Positions 1 to 14,140 of a stretch of 64,000 nucleotides of DNA are shown piece after piece (the first letter of the stretch is position 1; each line of letters begins with the position of its first letter). The notes under the pieces were generated by a model. It saw nothing but the letters and a program-made list of their open reading frames with translations, did no database searches and had not been told where the DNA came from. A program made the translations under genes and the position numbers. The DNA is from Cyanoderma ruficeps (Eukaryota > Chordata > Aves > Passeriformes > Timaliidae). The stretch is from positions 17,650,033 through 17,714,032 of the forward strand of contig VZDJ01007755.1 of NCBI GenBank assembly GCA_008694505.1, written 5' to 3'.

Positions 1-1020
1 CAAGAACATCTGATGAAATATATCAGTGGGTCTAGACATGTCTATCTTTGAAGTATGTTGGAATGTCATTCCTGAGAAATTGCAGCTTCTGCGAGAAAAA
101 CACTGAATTGAAACAGGAATATGGCTGAAGAGAATACAGAATAATATAATATTCCTCAAAGTCTTCTTCAGAATCAATCCATTTAAAAATTTAAAATTTA
201 CGGTAAATATGTTTCTCTGTATTTATTTCCTAGTTCTTTTCAAACCTAAGTTCCTGTTTGAACTTTTTGGCTTTATGTAACCTTCTTCTGGAAAGGATTT
301 CCAAAGTTCTGTTCCAGCAGAGTAACCTTATGAAGTGTTAGTCATTTCTGATATTTAAAGCTTCCGGTAGAATGATAGCTTTCCTATAATTAGATCAATG
401 CAAAAGACTGAAAGAGACAATCTAGGAGATTTTGTTCTCAGTTTAAAAGTCAACCTTCTCTCTGCTTGCTGAATGATTTCAGATACACTCCAAATAAATT
501 ACTGTAAAGTGAACTTTATCATTATCACTCTATCATTATACTGCAGTAGCCCTTCACTTCCCACTGTACCAGGCACTCTGCAGATGATCACCTCCCTATA
601 GCTTGAACCCTGAGCTGTCAACACGGGGAGGAGACAGGGAAGCAGAGGCATAAGTAGCCAAGGAAGTTTTTCCTTGTAGATTAGACCTTTTTAAAAATGC
701 AAGAGATAAACTGCATTTAACAGTGACTCAGCCCAATGCAGAAGGTGCAAGCCCTGTGCTGGGATGAAATTTTACATCCTGTCATCAGCCCCCTCTGCTT
801 TTTGGGATCAGGGAACTTTCCAGGATGGTGGCTCTTGGAAAGGAAATGGGGAAAATATCTCTCAGATGAAAAATCTGAGACCAAGTGACAACCCTGAAAC
901 TTCTGCATGCTGAGCCATTCCCTGTATTTAAGGACTATCTTTGCTAAAACAGAATTCCTGATTTCTTGAATCCCAGATGAGCATCCAACCTACTATATTC
1001 AACTATATACATGTTGCCAC
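1..1020. other. Unique AT-rich DNA, no feature seen
   Basis: No splice-bounded frame, repeat family or RNA gene is recognisable here. The open frames in this stretch are under 65 codons and show no familiar motif. It reads as ordinary intergenic or intronic DNA. Confidence 0.6.
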
Positions 1021-1139
1021 CATATATATATTATTACTTATATATATGTAATATATATCCATAATTATTACATATACATATATATGCACACATACATGTA
1101 CATATGTGTATATACACACATACATACATATATAAATGT
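1021..1139. repeat. Compound TA/CA-rich microsatellite
   Basis: The stretch consists of interrupted runs of TA, ATAC and CACA dinucleotide and tetranucleotide units, for example repeated TATATA, ACATACATA and TGTATATACACACA. It is imperfect, which suggests an old simple repeat. Short open frames across it are low-complexity translations and not genes. Confidence 0.85.
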
Positions 1140-2436
1140 AATAATTCTGAATCTTCTAAATTCTCCACATAGAAATGCTTCACTATAGAGAACCACCCAG
1201 GCCGAGTTGTTGGGTTTTCTTCATCTTCTTGATAGTTGGGCTTGTGCTTAATAGTGTTCCCATTTATGACTACACTAAATATTATAAACTTTATGTGGAA
1301 AGACAAATATTGTCTCAGGCAATTGGAAACAAGAGCAGAACAAGAGCAGAAGTTATCTTCTGATAGCTCAGATAATGACCATACTTTTGGTTTAAGCAGA
1401 TTTTAACCATTATGCTCTTATATCTTGTTTGTTGCTCTGTCTCCCAAAACATTCTCTGTTGAAGAGAAAAACGTACTAATCTACATTTTTACCTCGTGTG
1501 TTTCTAATCCAGACAACATAAATGAATATTAAATTGCACAGGATGGTACAATCAATAGCAAGGAATAACTTGAGGTAATGTGATAAATGATAAATAATTG
1601 CAGTGATAAGCAATTCCATTAAAGCAATCAAATAGTTCATGATGCCACTATAACTTTGAGCCAGCATTGATTTCAGCTAACTATAACCATACAGAGGTAC
1701 AAATTTACTGTGCAGTGAGTTTCTTCATTATGCTGGTTTGGAGCTGTGGAGGAGGACAGTATAAATGGGAGGAAGAGCACAGGAATGTGCAGGAATCTGA
1801 AAAACCTCTCTCTGTGTTGCGGTACATTACGCTATAACTGTTCATTTAATTATCGGGTTCATGTAGTGTAAGTGTGGTAAGAATAGATGGTCCCCATTCA
1901 TTTAACTGCTTTCCATCCCTTTTCAGCCAACTGTTACACATCTCCACAGCTTATTGCCTGGGCACTCTCTCCCACGTTCCCTTCTAGCTCCTCTGAGTCA
2001 CAATTAGATTTTTTACCCTTTAGCTGCAACTTGTTGGCAGATGGTTTTGGCTGAATTTAGACAGGCACAGATGCCTTTGTGCTTGCTGTCTTTGCAAACA
2101 GGAAAAAAAAAGCGGAAAAAAGCCCCCACAATCATACTCCATTTTCTTTTCCTTTACTCTTTGTGTGTATGAATTTCTCTGTTTTCTGTGTCTCCATGAG
2201 CATCTGACCTGCCCCACCTCAGAAAGAGATAATGGGAAAAAGACCCATTGTACTGACAGGTAACAACAACTGATATCTATATTTGTTGATTTGTCTTCAG
2301 AAGGACTAGAAGATAATAGATCTCTTATAGATACAAGCCTCATTTAGTATGGAACATATTTAGAAACTGAATTACAGCTAGTAGATCCTTCCCATGAGTC
2401 TATCACATCTGATGATACTCTGTAGACAAATTATAG
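1140..2436. other. Unique DNA, no feature seen
   Basis: I recognise no repeat family, exon or RNA gene. A minus-strand open frame of 107 codons at 2,020-2,343 has no motif I know and no good splice context, so I treat it as chance. Confidence 0.55.
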
Positions 2437-2504
2437 CTTCCTTCCTTCCTTCCTTCCTTCCTTCCTTCCTTCCTTCCTTCCTTCCNCTCCCTCCCTCCCT
2501 CCCT
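2437..2504. repeat. (CTTC)n-(CTCC)n polypyrimidine microsatellite with ambiguous base
   Basis: About twelve copies of CTTC (2,437-2,485) are followed by an N at 2,486 and then about four and a half copies of CTCC (2,487-2,504). The strand is pure pyrimidine apart from the N. Mirror-symmetric polypyrimidine tracts of this type can form triplex DNA in vitro, and they stall polymerases. The N sits exactly at the unit switch, so the true length and junction are uncertain. Confidence 0.95.
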
Positions 2505-5500
2505 AGAATTCTATTCCTTTTAACTCTTAATATTTAATGCAATGAAAGGAGGGAAAGGTCATTAGCATTTAGATAACATGGAGAGAAAAGAATTACAGTT
2601 TTTACAGCCTAAATTTTTGCAGAAAAAATATGTTCCTCATGATAGTTATATATGCTTCTGTAGTGAATGCAGTTCTTAACTGTTCCTCAATGAAAGCCAA
2701 TCTAAAGACAAAATCATAGATATTTTAACACAACCTCTAATTTTCTGTACAAAGAGTAAACAAGAATTTAAAAATGTCCCTCTTTGAAAGACATTCTTAG
2801 AAAGGAGTAGAGAATATATAAAGCAAAACAAAATCCTGGGGTATGAGTTTGAATTTTGCCTCTCTAACCTACTTGGTTTCTATATGTGAAGATCTGAAGA
2901 AAAGAAATCCTCCTATCTCCTAGCTAGGATCTACAAAATTCATCCTAAAACTGAACTTGGCTACTCTCTAATTTGTAAATTTTTTTCATTTCTGTACTGC
3001 CACTTTACCATCTTGTAGAATTTAGTGTGAAAAACTGTGCCTCAAGGCATGCATCTAAAATAAGGATAAAGAAACTTCAAAGGGCATAAACAGTGGCCAT
3101 CTTGACATCTTTTTCCCCAGTAATTGAGCAATTTTTTGAGAAGCAATGGAAGAGGCAGTAGTACTCTTCAACTAGTCTTTAGAAGTGTCAGAATCTACAA
3201 GTCTACAGATCCTGGATCTGCTATAAATAGATGATTTAGTTAAATTTATTTAAATAAATCAGATTATTTATTTAATGTTTTAACAGTAATCTATGACTAA
3301 AAAAAAATCTTCATAGTGTTTTTGTTCTTGTGTTTCTGTACCTATATGGGTGATAAGAGCTAAAATTGAAAGAGGAAAATGGTGTAATATGGATCATTAG
3401 AGGCAAACAGAAACCTACAAGGCAATTTATTGTGCTGGTTCATGTTCAATTTGCATTTGAATAAGGTTCATTTCACCGGAGCATCTTAATCTAATTCTAC
3501 TTTAAATTCACATCTAAATCTAATTTTAGCAAGAGCCAAATAGCTTAGAAACTTGTTATTTCTGCTGAGAATTTTACCCAAAATGTGGAAAATTATAATT
3601 ATAGAAAGATTATTTTTATTATAGGATTTGCTCCTGATTTAATAAAAGTAAATGCAGATCACTAAATACAGTTTTTTGAACTTGTGGGAAACCAAAATTA
3701 ATTTCCTGTAGAAACAGGGTCAATACACCACCTCTGTAGTAGATCCCTCTTCCAGAGACTTAGCAGAGAAAATGGGGCAGCTTTTGTGTGAGAAGTCATT
3801 AAACCAAAACACGTTAGTTATAAATGTTGCAAAATAGATATAAACCTGCAGCAATTGTGAAAAATAACACATCACATGGATGACACACATGGGAAAAGCA
3901 ACACTAGTGCATATTTAGAAGTATGGTTACTTTAAAATATTTGTCATCTGCAGATTTGCCACAATAATATCTGAGTGTTTTCCAAGAGAAACAGATGATA
4001 AGGAGGTTCATGAGAGTTACAGTGACCTTTTGGCCTTCCCTTCCTATTCACAGTGAAAATTTCTTTATTCCTTTGAGTTAGAATATGATAATACTTGGAA
4101 GACGATATCTTTTGTTGTGACTCTAAGTGAAGAAAGATTCGACTCCCACCATGCAATCCAGCATCTAGCAGTTAACAGGAAGAGAAAACTAAGGAAGGAG
4201 AAAACCAGCATCAACAACAAACAAACCCACAAGGTTTGAGCATTTCCTGAGTGATTTTTTAAAATCTTAAACTATTAGGGGAGCTATCTTGTGCAGGCAA
4301 GTAGAAGAAGATGTTGGAGAACTGATGACTCAAGAAAGCACTTCAGTATTTCATTTTTTTTTTGATGTGTTTTCCATTAGGCAACACTTGCCCAGGTGCA
4401 AGAGTTTTTTAACATCAACTGGAGTTGGATGCTTGACATAGCTGAGGCTACATAAAATTCTGATTGCTCCTGTCTCTGTTGGAGCTTGTGTTTCTTCTCT
4501 CCCACATTTACTCCCAAAGGATTCAAGTTCACTTTTCTTCAAAAAGATTTCACTGTGCTAAAGGCACCAGGGCTGCCTACAGGCACAGTATCACCTGTGT
4601 GCTGCATGAGAACCCACCCGTGTGGCAATTGCATTGTTTGCTCCTACTCCATGGCAAGCAGGAAAACTTAAGACTCTTCCTCCAGGCATATTAGTGGTTA
4701 TGTGACTGCGCTTGGGGTTTCAGCACAAAGTAAGAGACAACTCATCTTCATTTTACCTTGACATTCTAAACAACACCCATGCTTAAAAAGTAGCACCACT
4801 CAAAGGTGTTTCTGTACCTCCCTGTAAACACAGAATTTCCCTGCTTGGGAATAAAGACTACTGAGTTTCTCCTCTGCTCATCGAGTTGTACAGCTCTGTA
4901 TATCTCACTTGGTACACACTCTTTTTTAATTCTCCTTTTTCACATTGTCCCAGAAGGCTTTTGCAGCTTCTTAGGATGTGTTTATTGATGACCACTTGCT
5001 GGCAAACAATTAGCATTTTGTCTATGATAGACGTTAAAAAATACATATACATTTTATGAAGTATTTTTAAAAGATTTTGATTTATAATTATTTATGCTGC
5101 TCGACAGAATATCCTCCTGAAAGAAGGAGAGAGAACAGAGATGCTAAGGAAAGGAAGGGCAAAAAGAGACTCTAGTTAAGTACTCACAAAATGAACAACA
5201 GCTTTTTTAAAAAGATAATTTATATTTTGATGTTATTTCTGCCTTTAAATTTTAAATGTTTCCTCCTTATGGCCTCATTGAACTGTATATTGTTTTAGAG
5301 CATTTGATGGCCATTAAATGCAGAAGCGATTGCAAAGTTTAGTTCAGTTTAGTCCCAAAATTTTTGTTTTTGCACAATTGGAATTGCCTACTGCTCACCA
5401 TTTGCTGCTCTAGTTACATACATGAAGCCTGATCCTGACTCACAGGGATTTGGAGTGACTTTAGTACACTTACAGGCTTTCAAAAAGATTTGCCTGTCCA

Positions 5501-8500
5501 GTGTCCTACCAAATGTCTCTGTAAGAACTGAACAGTTGAGAATTTGAGACTTATATTTTTTGCTGACTTTTACAAAGTAGAATTATTTGCTTTATTATTT
5601 TATGTGCTCTTGAGGTTCTCAGCTGACTTAATAAAAAATTAAGCAAAAATCTACATCAGATAGTGAAATATACATTTACAAGCTGGCATGTTTATCAACA
5701 TGTGGATGTAAACACACAAACTGTCCCTACAGCATAATGCTTTTGTTCCTACCCCCAAGAAACATATAATATAAACAATTTTTTCTCCATTAAACACATT
5801 CTTTAGTGCATCAAGAAGTTAATTTCTTGTTCATGAAGGTCAGTAATTGAATAAAATTTTATGCTACAGTTTTTCAATCAGAAACAGACAAATAAGATGC
5901 TCATGGACAAAAGTTGTTGCTAGGAGGATCTATCAAACAGATGTGGGGTTTTTTTTCCCTAGGAAATGTACTAAGCTTAAGAAATACCTTTCCAGGTGAG
6001 GAGTTCTTTCATTTTTCCTGCCACTTGCTCAAGGTGACTGGTTTGTTGATACTCAGTTCCCTTTTCTTCATCAAACATCTATTTCTGCAAAGAGTACACT
6101 CCACAAAGGACAGATGACAAGTATTACACTGGAATTTCTGCTCACTTAGTGCTTATGCTTTCCATTCCTATGACTTTATCTTGATTATAAACAAAACTTG
6201 TAAGAATTTATGTTGGAAAGGAAGAATCTGGTGCAGGATATAGGCTCCTGGGACTTCCCAGCAAGGAACATACTTTGCCCTCAAGATGATTTATCTTTTA
6301 GAGTCAGCCTGTGCTCCTCCGTAGGGTGCATAACCCAACTACTCTTGCCTCATCTTCATTTACCTGCTTTTTTTCTTATTATTCTTTCATTATATTTTTA
6401 CAATTTAATATATCATTGCAAAACAAATTTTAAAAAAGCACAATAGATAAGTGTGGAAATTCATGGAAACTCCTTGAGCAGCCTTTAATCAAATCACTGG
6501 GAGTCAAATACTTCCTGGCACTTAAAACTGAATATACTTGTTTCTGTCTCATTATTCTTTTTTCCTTATAATTGTATGTACTAAAGTCAGAATTCAAGAA
6601 ATAGCACAGAAAGAAAATATTCTTGAGAATGGATATGTAGCTGGTGAAAATATTGCATTCCATTTCATTCTGGACAATACTCAGTCAAACAGACCTGCCT
6701 CTCTTGCCCTATCTTTTAAGGGAGTGAAATAAATAGTTTTAAGAAAATGCATAATTTAAAAATGTTTTAAATGCTTAAAAGGCATGAATATTAGTACGCT
6801 TTCCCATTTGTCAATGAATTAAATCGATTGGTAAGAATTTTACAGAGAAAAGGCTTTCATGTTTCCATTTGCCACTCTGCAACTCCTGAAAACCCTCTGA
6901 GTTTTGAAGTAAAAATCCAACAGCCCTGTAAATAAAGGAAGTAATGTAAATGTTTATCCTGCCACTCAGTGGTATTTTTTTAACTATTGAAAAAGTTTTG
7001 AAAATTGGCAAAGTGATTAAAACAAGAAAGGAAAAAAAGGAAAGCTTATAAACAACACTCTAGATACCATTCATTTTATTTCATTTTGGCACAAAAGGGA
7101 AGTAAGGGAATACTATCAGCATTTTTGTGAATTTTATTCCATTTTTCCAACCAGATGTAACTGTAAATCTCAGAAGATTTCAAGCAAGGTGCTTAAAATT
7201 AAATTATACTTGGAGTAGAATGTCTAAGAGCAATTAGAGATTTTTAAAGTGCTTTGTATAGTCCTATTTGTGATTCTGAAGAGATGGAAATTCATGTAGA
7301 TAAAATTAAGACTATTTCTGTATATTATCCTAGTATTTCTCTGAAATGAATCCATTGCATTTTGGTGATTTTTATCCAACTTTCTGATTAAGTTATCAGT
7401 AGTTTTAATTGCTCTTAATTTCCTGAGTTTCTTATTTGGCATAGCATTGCAACAACGTTGACTATTGAAAGTATCTAGCAACTACTGGACTACCACACGT
7501 AGTGAAGTAGTATGAGTTTGATGCAATGAAAAAACTTAAGAGATACTTAGATCTCTGTACTCAACACCCACAGTATTGCTGAGAGGATGATTTTTTTTAT
7601 CATTAACATGAAGTTTAACTTTTTTAGAGGGGAAGCATGAGCTAAGGATACCGATCACATTTCAAAAAACAAACACTAATAAGTTAGGAAATATTGAAAT
7701 TAAATCAACCTACCTGATCTTCATTTAGCCCTGCACTCCGAAGACAGAAGCACATTGAAATCTTTCCATAGGTGCCCTGCCTCATTTAGTTGTTGGCAAC
7801 AGTGATGCTCAGATCAGAATAATTTATTCAAAAATCCCCTATTTTCCTCTAGTCTTCAATATTCTCTTTATCCTCACATTTAATGTACCAAAAGCTGTTT
7901 GTGCATTGGTGTACAGACAGAATTGCTCCTTTCCTTACATGCTTCTCAGAGGCATTTGTCACTGTATTGCCCCAGTAACTAATCCACATATCTGGTAATG
8001 TATTAATAATTAATTTCCTAATTTTCACAACTCCTGTGAGGTTTTATCTCACTTTTATTGCTTGGAGGCCAAGGCAATGAATATAAAGCCTACTTATTTC
8101 CTTTGGACATCGAATTTCAAATTTTCCAGAGGATAACAACCTAAGCTTTCACTTTAGACATTTAAAGCGCATTCCCAGCTGACACGTCTGTCCGTGCATT
8201 CCAGAACATCAGGCACAGGACCTCAAGTTTGTTCCCTCAGATAATGAACTTCTTAAATTAAGGTACCTTTCCTTAGTGTCATATCTGAGACTATGCAAGG
8301 AGCTGGTTCTTAGCAGAAGGATGCAATTGATATGCGAGGAAACTGTCCTGTCCCCACAAGCTGTCTCCTGCCCTGTTCCTCTCTTACCTCCTTGATTTTG
8401 CATGCAGCTGGCATTTTCTTTCACTTCACAGCCCCTAGTAATCCCCTGTCTGGTGCAATAAGTGAAGCAGGGAAGAAGCAGAGTGTGTGATCAGGCAGCA

Positions 8501-11500
8501 CAATGTGACAGTGTTAACCCACAGGCTTGGGCAGGAGGGGAGGGATTCCATGTACCTCCCCCAAACCTAGTGCACCCCAACACAATCCAAAGCTGGGAAA
8601 TGCCCTACTTAGCCCAGAACAAGATGTTTTCATGGAGTGAATAGCAGAAACAATTTAGAATGTTTCTCTGCTACATGTGTGAAACAAGGTTTTTTTCCAA
8701 AAAGTAAGTCATACTCAGCTAGGATTTTGCAGAAGTTAAAAGCAATATATTTAGCGTGAAAAATACCCCTTTGTTATGTATTAAGTACAAACTCCAAAGT
8801 GTAAAGGTGCATTCTTTTGGAGGCAAGGTTATCAACATGCTTTATGCTGGAAAAAAATTAAGTAGATTCCTGTCAAAGTCCAACTTTATTTTTTTCCTGA
8901 AAGAACTAAAGTATTCAACTGTAATAGTATCTGGTGTGTCTGAAAGCCGTGTATGAAGGTATGTGTGTCTGAAAAATTATTTTGAAATAGATTCCCATGC
9001 TTCAAAATTTCAGTTCAGACTTTTCAAGTATTGCAAAGTTATCTGCAAATGAAAAGAAGCTCTGATACAGAGAATGAAACAGAGGTGAAATGCATGTCTA
9101 CGAATGCAAACTTGTCAGCCTGCTTATGGAAGTGCTACAGAGCTAATATCCTCTTTTAATGTTGAGGACAAATAAAACCCTCAAAAGAATGAATACAATA
9201 ATTTACAACGATTCAAGCAGTTTATCCTGACATATTTCTTGCTAATTAAGCCGTGAAAATAATTGATTTTTCTGTGAGGAATGTGGAGAAAAGCAGGTTA
9301 GTGACAGTCTAATTACTGCAATATAAATACCTGCAAAAATGTAATTTTGTTTGACATAATGAGCCTTTTGATGTCAAGTGTAACTTTAATTTCCTGGTAC
9401 ATGTAAAACATCAAAATAGTAATAGCAATATAATGTCAGATAGATAAATGCTTCAATGTCTTCAAGACCAAAATCAGTGCTGTCCAATAATGATTAATGA
9501 ATTTAACATGTGGAGCACACCAGTTTTACCTCCAATGCTCAAACGTAGCAGGAGAAGGTGTCCCTCCCTGTCCTGGGTGTGTGTCCTGACCCCCCCACTG
9601 CTCAAGGCAAAGGTGGACAACACACCACCAGCACAGTCAGTCTGCACCACTGTCCCCTTTCAAATTATTTCCCAAATGCTAACTGGATTTGATCATAACT
9701 TCTGCATAATTGAAGGCGAGATGAAACCTAATTTTCAACCAACTTATTATTCTCAAATTAAATTATTCTCTTCTTGCTCCCATGCTCTCTTCAAGTAAAG
9801 CTACCCTGCATATAGCCTTTAATGAAATAGTGCATCTCAATCAATGCTTGATGGTAGAGCTTTCTTTCCTCTCTTCTTTTGGGAGATCTTTCCTATTTCT
9901 GTTTCACACCTTTGGTCTTTCACACCTTTTATCACTTCACACCTTTGGAATTTTATGCTCTTTTGCCTCTCTATTTCTCTACTTCATCAGTTTCTTGTAC
10001 CCAGTAACATGGAAAAAAACTGACTAAAAAAGCAATGTACCTGTGGTATTCAGCATCTTCTATTGTTTGAACTGTAAAAGCTTTTTGGGCTTCCTTCTAT
10101 AAAACTTGCAGTTCTTGTCAGTTGGATTATTTTCTGGGTTGGTTGTAACAGTACTTCTGTATTTCTGCTTTTGTCATGTGGGATGAATGGATAAATTTGT
10201 CTGGACAAGCCTTTACCAATATCGATGTTAAGGAAGGGATGACAAGTCCAGTGCCTGTATAGGATTTTATTAATTTTCTTGTAACCCTCCCATCTGTCCA
10301 AGTTCCCCTCAGATGGAGCAATGCCTAATTGTTCATTATAGATTTCTTCATGGAAAGGCCTTTCTCTCACGTTTTTGACAGTAGTCCAAGATTAAAAGAG
10401 GAAATCCAGGTCTATGTGACTGAATGAATTGCTTCATGTCATGTTGCAAATACTTAAGACACTGATTTCTTGACACAAAACAATGCAGACTTTAAAAGGT
10501 AAGAACCTCATAATTAGACTATATTAAAAGAAAACCCCAGCACAATCTGAATTTATTATCCTATTTCAAACCATATTCTTAAAATAATGCCTTTTAGTGA
10601 ATTATAAATGAAGCAGGCTCCTATTCAGAATACTGAGCACACCACATCATGGTTTGTGTATCCCACAGCCCAACTATGAGTGACAAATCAAGTTTCTTAA
10701 GGCCTGAGCAATTAATGGAACTGGGAAAACTAAGCAGATAGCAGATAGGAAGAGGTTTCTAGAAGCACCATGGCAACAAGATGTACCCAGAAGTTATAAG
10801 CCAACTTTTTAATTTCTTGTTTTATTTGCACATCACATGCATTTGGCCCTTGTTACTGCACTACTTTTCAGAAGTGTTACTTCTCCTGCAGTTGCACTGT
10901 TTACTCCCTGAAAAATAAAATACAACTGTAAAACTTCAAAGTATTGTTCTGTCATGAGTCAGCTACACCTCAAGGCACCCTGCAGGGACTATTTCTACAA
11001 CCATTACCATGATTTATGATAAGGTAGAGTGTAAGGTGGATAAATATTCCACCCTGAACAACTCATGAAGGAACTAAGATTCTTCATGCACTTAGAAAAA
11101 GTAGAGCAACCTTAGAGCCAATATGTCTGGATGCTCTGAAGAAGTGGGTAATTAATGCAAAATATAGAACAGAACACAGCTAGGACTATTAAAACATCTT
11201 CTTAGATTTTTTCCAATTTCCCCACAATGTCCAAACCTCATCTTGGAAGTAAGCACTGGGTTGTTGGTAGCACAAGCCAAAGCTGGGACTGTGACTCTCT
11301 AAATTTGTGTACAAATGTTTCCAATAACCCAGCAGTGGATCTGTGACAGGCTAAGACTAAGGCTTCACACCTGGCTAAGACAGCAGGATACTGGCAAAAG
11401 CAAAATATTATTATTCTGCTTCCTAGTTTGGCACATCTGAGTTGCTAGAAATATGGGGTTTCTGTCTGCTATCTGCTCACAGGGGAGTTCCTGGTTTGGC

Positions 11501-13072
11501 AAAAGGGTGCGAGGCCACAGGTTTTGCTGTGGATGGAAAGGATCTTGTGGGACCAGATTGCCATCACAGTCCTCTTACATATTGAGTGATACAGAGCAGC
11601 AGAGCTGTCTCTTAAGTCTGTACTGCCCATCTTCTGCCCTGTTCTTCTCCCTGGGTCTTGATCTCACATGAATCATTTCACATGGAATCTATGCCAGCAT
11701 GGGGAATTTGAAGGGGAATTTCTATGTTGCAAAGTTCCATCAAACTGCTGAGTGACACTAGAACTGCCTGAATGGCCCTTAATAAAAATGAGTTCCAGTT
11801 TTCCACAATTTCTCAGGAAGTTCTCTGACAGCCATCTTTGTTATTGAAGAATTTTAAAGATGAACAAAGCAAATTAGCTAAATACTGTGGAAGCCCCTGT
11901 TTGGACACATGATTTCCATAGGTTTCGTGCATACATGTTTGTGTAAGTAAGTAGACTGAAATTTTAGACTAGAATAGGTTTGCAAAACTTAGTAGTCTAA
12001 AATTTATAATGAAAAACATCTATGTAAAATTTTCTAGTATAAGGACATAAGACTGATAGACAATTACTACAAAGTATTTTTAAAAGTATTTTACATACTT
12101 AATAAATTTTAAGTGAAAGAATGAACTTAAAATTTTCCATTTATGAACAGCTGTTTTCTTCTTTGTTAAAAAAAAAATTACAGCAGGCATAAGTTCTCTC
12201 ATGGAGCCATCATAGCTGCAGGATAAAAATCCATTTGAAAGTGAGAGGATGAATTGTTGGGCACTTCTTGATAAGCCTGTAAGATCAGAAGTGCAATTTC
12301 AGAACAACATTAGCCTCATGCACTGCTGCCTGTGTGTGCTTGCCTGTTCCAGCACAGCTTAAGGGATTTACTGGGGCCTATCTACTTTGACACTGCAGCC
12401 CTATTCTAGAATATCTAATATCTTGTGTTAAAGCTCTGTCTCCTGACAATTGTCATGACAGCCTGTTGCCTCACCCAGAGATCATGAAAACTGATGATCC
12501 AAGTAGAAAAGAAAAATGAAAAGGAACATGGGTTTTCCTCAGTGGATTTTCTACTTCGATTACTAGGAATGGGAATATTTTCAATTTTCTACATTGCCTG
12601 CCAGCTGGTTTGTCTCTCAAGCTGCCAGAGTATTTTTTTATCCTTGGTTTGGCTTTTCTGAAACTTTTTCAGAAATATTCCATTCTTCAAGTGCCACTTT
12701 CGCTTGTTCCAATTATCTCTCTAGAGACTAGCCCTGTGAATCTGGGGTAAGAAGAAATGGAAACCAATATTTTTCCCTTTTGAAACCACTCAGACAAGGA
12801 AAATACATTGTCTAGATAGTCTTCATAGATCACAGAGACTTAAATGACACAAAGGATATACTGATTCATAGTAATTATCTGAAGATCCAAAAAACAATGT
12901 AATAGCAGAAGTGCAAGATAAACAGTTCAAATTAAGACAGTAAAAACCCTGCTATTAAGCCACAGGTATTATAAATGACACCAGTGGCAGGTACTTTTAT
13001 CCTCTGTTTTGTGTCCTTATCATTGTATTAAATCATCTTCAGGAGGCTGATTTGAAATTTTCAGAGACTCAA
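2505..13072. other. Long unique AT-rich stretch
   Basis: Over 10 kb without a recognisable gene or young transposable element. Open frames are at most 116 codons (9,448-9,798, plus) and 106 codons (10,050-10,370, minus), and neither resembles a known protein. A small local repeat occurs at about 9,901-9,952, where a CTTTCACACCTTT-like unit occurs three times. AT-rich motifs of the TAATTA type cluster near 9,240-9,420 and could mark regulatory DNA, but I cannot show conservation. Confidence 0.5.
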
Positions 13073-14140
13073 AGGATCACAGAAAGGCTAAGGCTGAAGG
13101 GGTTCTCTGGAGGTCATGCGGCCCAAACCCCTGCTCAAGCAGGGCCACTTGAAGCAAGTTGCTCAGCACTGTGTACCAAAGGTTTTTGAATATGTCCAAG
13201 GAGGGAGAATTCACAACCTCCCTGGACAACTTGGGCCAATGCTAGGTCACCCTCACAGGAAAAAAAAAAATATCCTGATATTAAGAGGGAACATGCTTTG
13301 TTTTAGTTAGCGGCTTTTGTTCTGTCACTGGGTGCCACTGGAAAGAGCCTGGCTCTATCTTCTCTGCGCCCTCCGTTCAGCTGTTGGTATGCATTGACTA
13401 TTTCTCCCTGACTTTTCTCTTCTCCAGGCTGGGAAGCCCCAGCTCTCAGACTTTCTTTGTGGGAGAAGTGGTCCAGTCCCTTCACCATCCCTGTGGCCCA
13501 TTGCTGGACACTCCAGTATATCCATGCCTTTCATGTACTGGGAAGACCAGAACTGGACAAAACTCCAAATGCAGCCTCACCAGTGTTGCACAAGGGGAAG
13601 ACAGCCCACTTGACCTGCTGGTAACACCTTTTCTAATGCAGACCATGCATTAATCTTTGTCATGTTCAGCTTTGGCTTCACCAGAGCTCCCAGGTCCTTG
13701 TCTGCCAAGCTGCTTTCCAGCCAGGTGGTCCCCAGAATGAACTGGTAGTGACTGGGACTGCTCCTCTCAGGTGTAGGGCTTTGCACTCCTCTTGTTGAGT
13801 TTTGTGAGGTTTCTGGCAGCATATTTCTCTAGCTTGTTGAGCTCCTTCTGGACCAGGGCACAGCTCTGGTGTACCAGCAGCTCCTTCCAGTTTTGTGTCA
13901 TCAGCCCCTCCTTGCTGAGGGAACACTCTGCCCCACCATCCAGATCAGTAATGAAGGTGTTGAATGGGACTGGATCCCAGGAATACACTGCCAGCCACTG
14001 GCCTCTGACAAGACTTCATGCTGCTGATCACCACTCTCTGGACTCACATGTTCTGCCATTTGTCACCTCACTGTCTGCTCATCCATCATAAACTGTGAGG
14101 ATCTTGTGGGGGACAGTGTCACAAACCTTACTGAATTCTA
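13073..14140 (-). mobile_element. CR1 LINE, 5'-truncated, inactive
   Basis: Read on the plus strand this begins with the reverse complement of a CR1 3' end and runs inward into the reverse transcriptase domain. CR1 is the main non-LTR retrotransposon of birds and inserts as 5'-truncated copies. On the minus strand, pieces of the enzyme appear in three different frames. FNTFITDLD is in one frame near 13,930-13,960, ADDTKLEGAAGTPE (containing the catalytic DD) in a second near 13,880-13,910, and LESSLADKDLGALV in a third near 13,670-13,730. The frame changes show that it cannot make protein. A short A-run at 13,261-13,270 interrupts the 3' part. The left edge lacks a clean terminal octamer repeat, consistent with an older subfamily copy. 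The right edge near 14,140 is approximate. Confidence 0.93.

Noticed and set aside
2437..2504. Pyrimidine repeat as a CRISPR-like or satellite array
   Set aside because: Uniform 4-bp units without spacers are a plain microsatellite.
13577..13988. Minus-strand frames of 73-82 codons resembling reverse transcriptase
   Set aside because: They are fragments of one CR1 element in three shifted frames, so they are reported as a dead transposon and not as genes.
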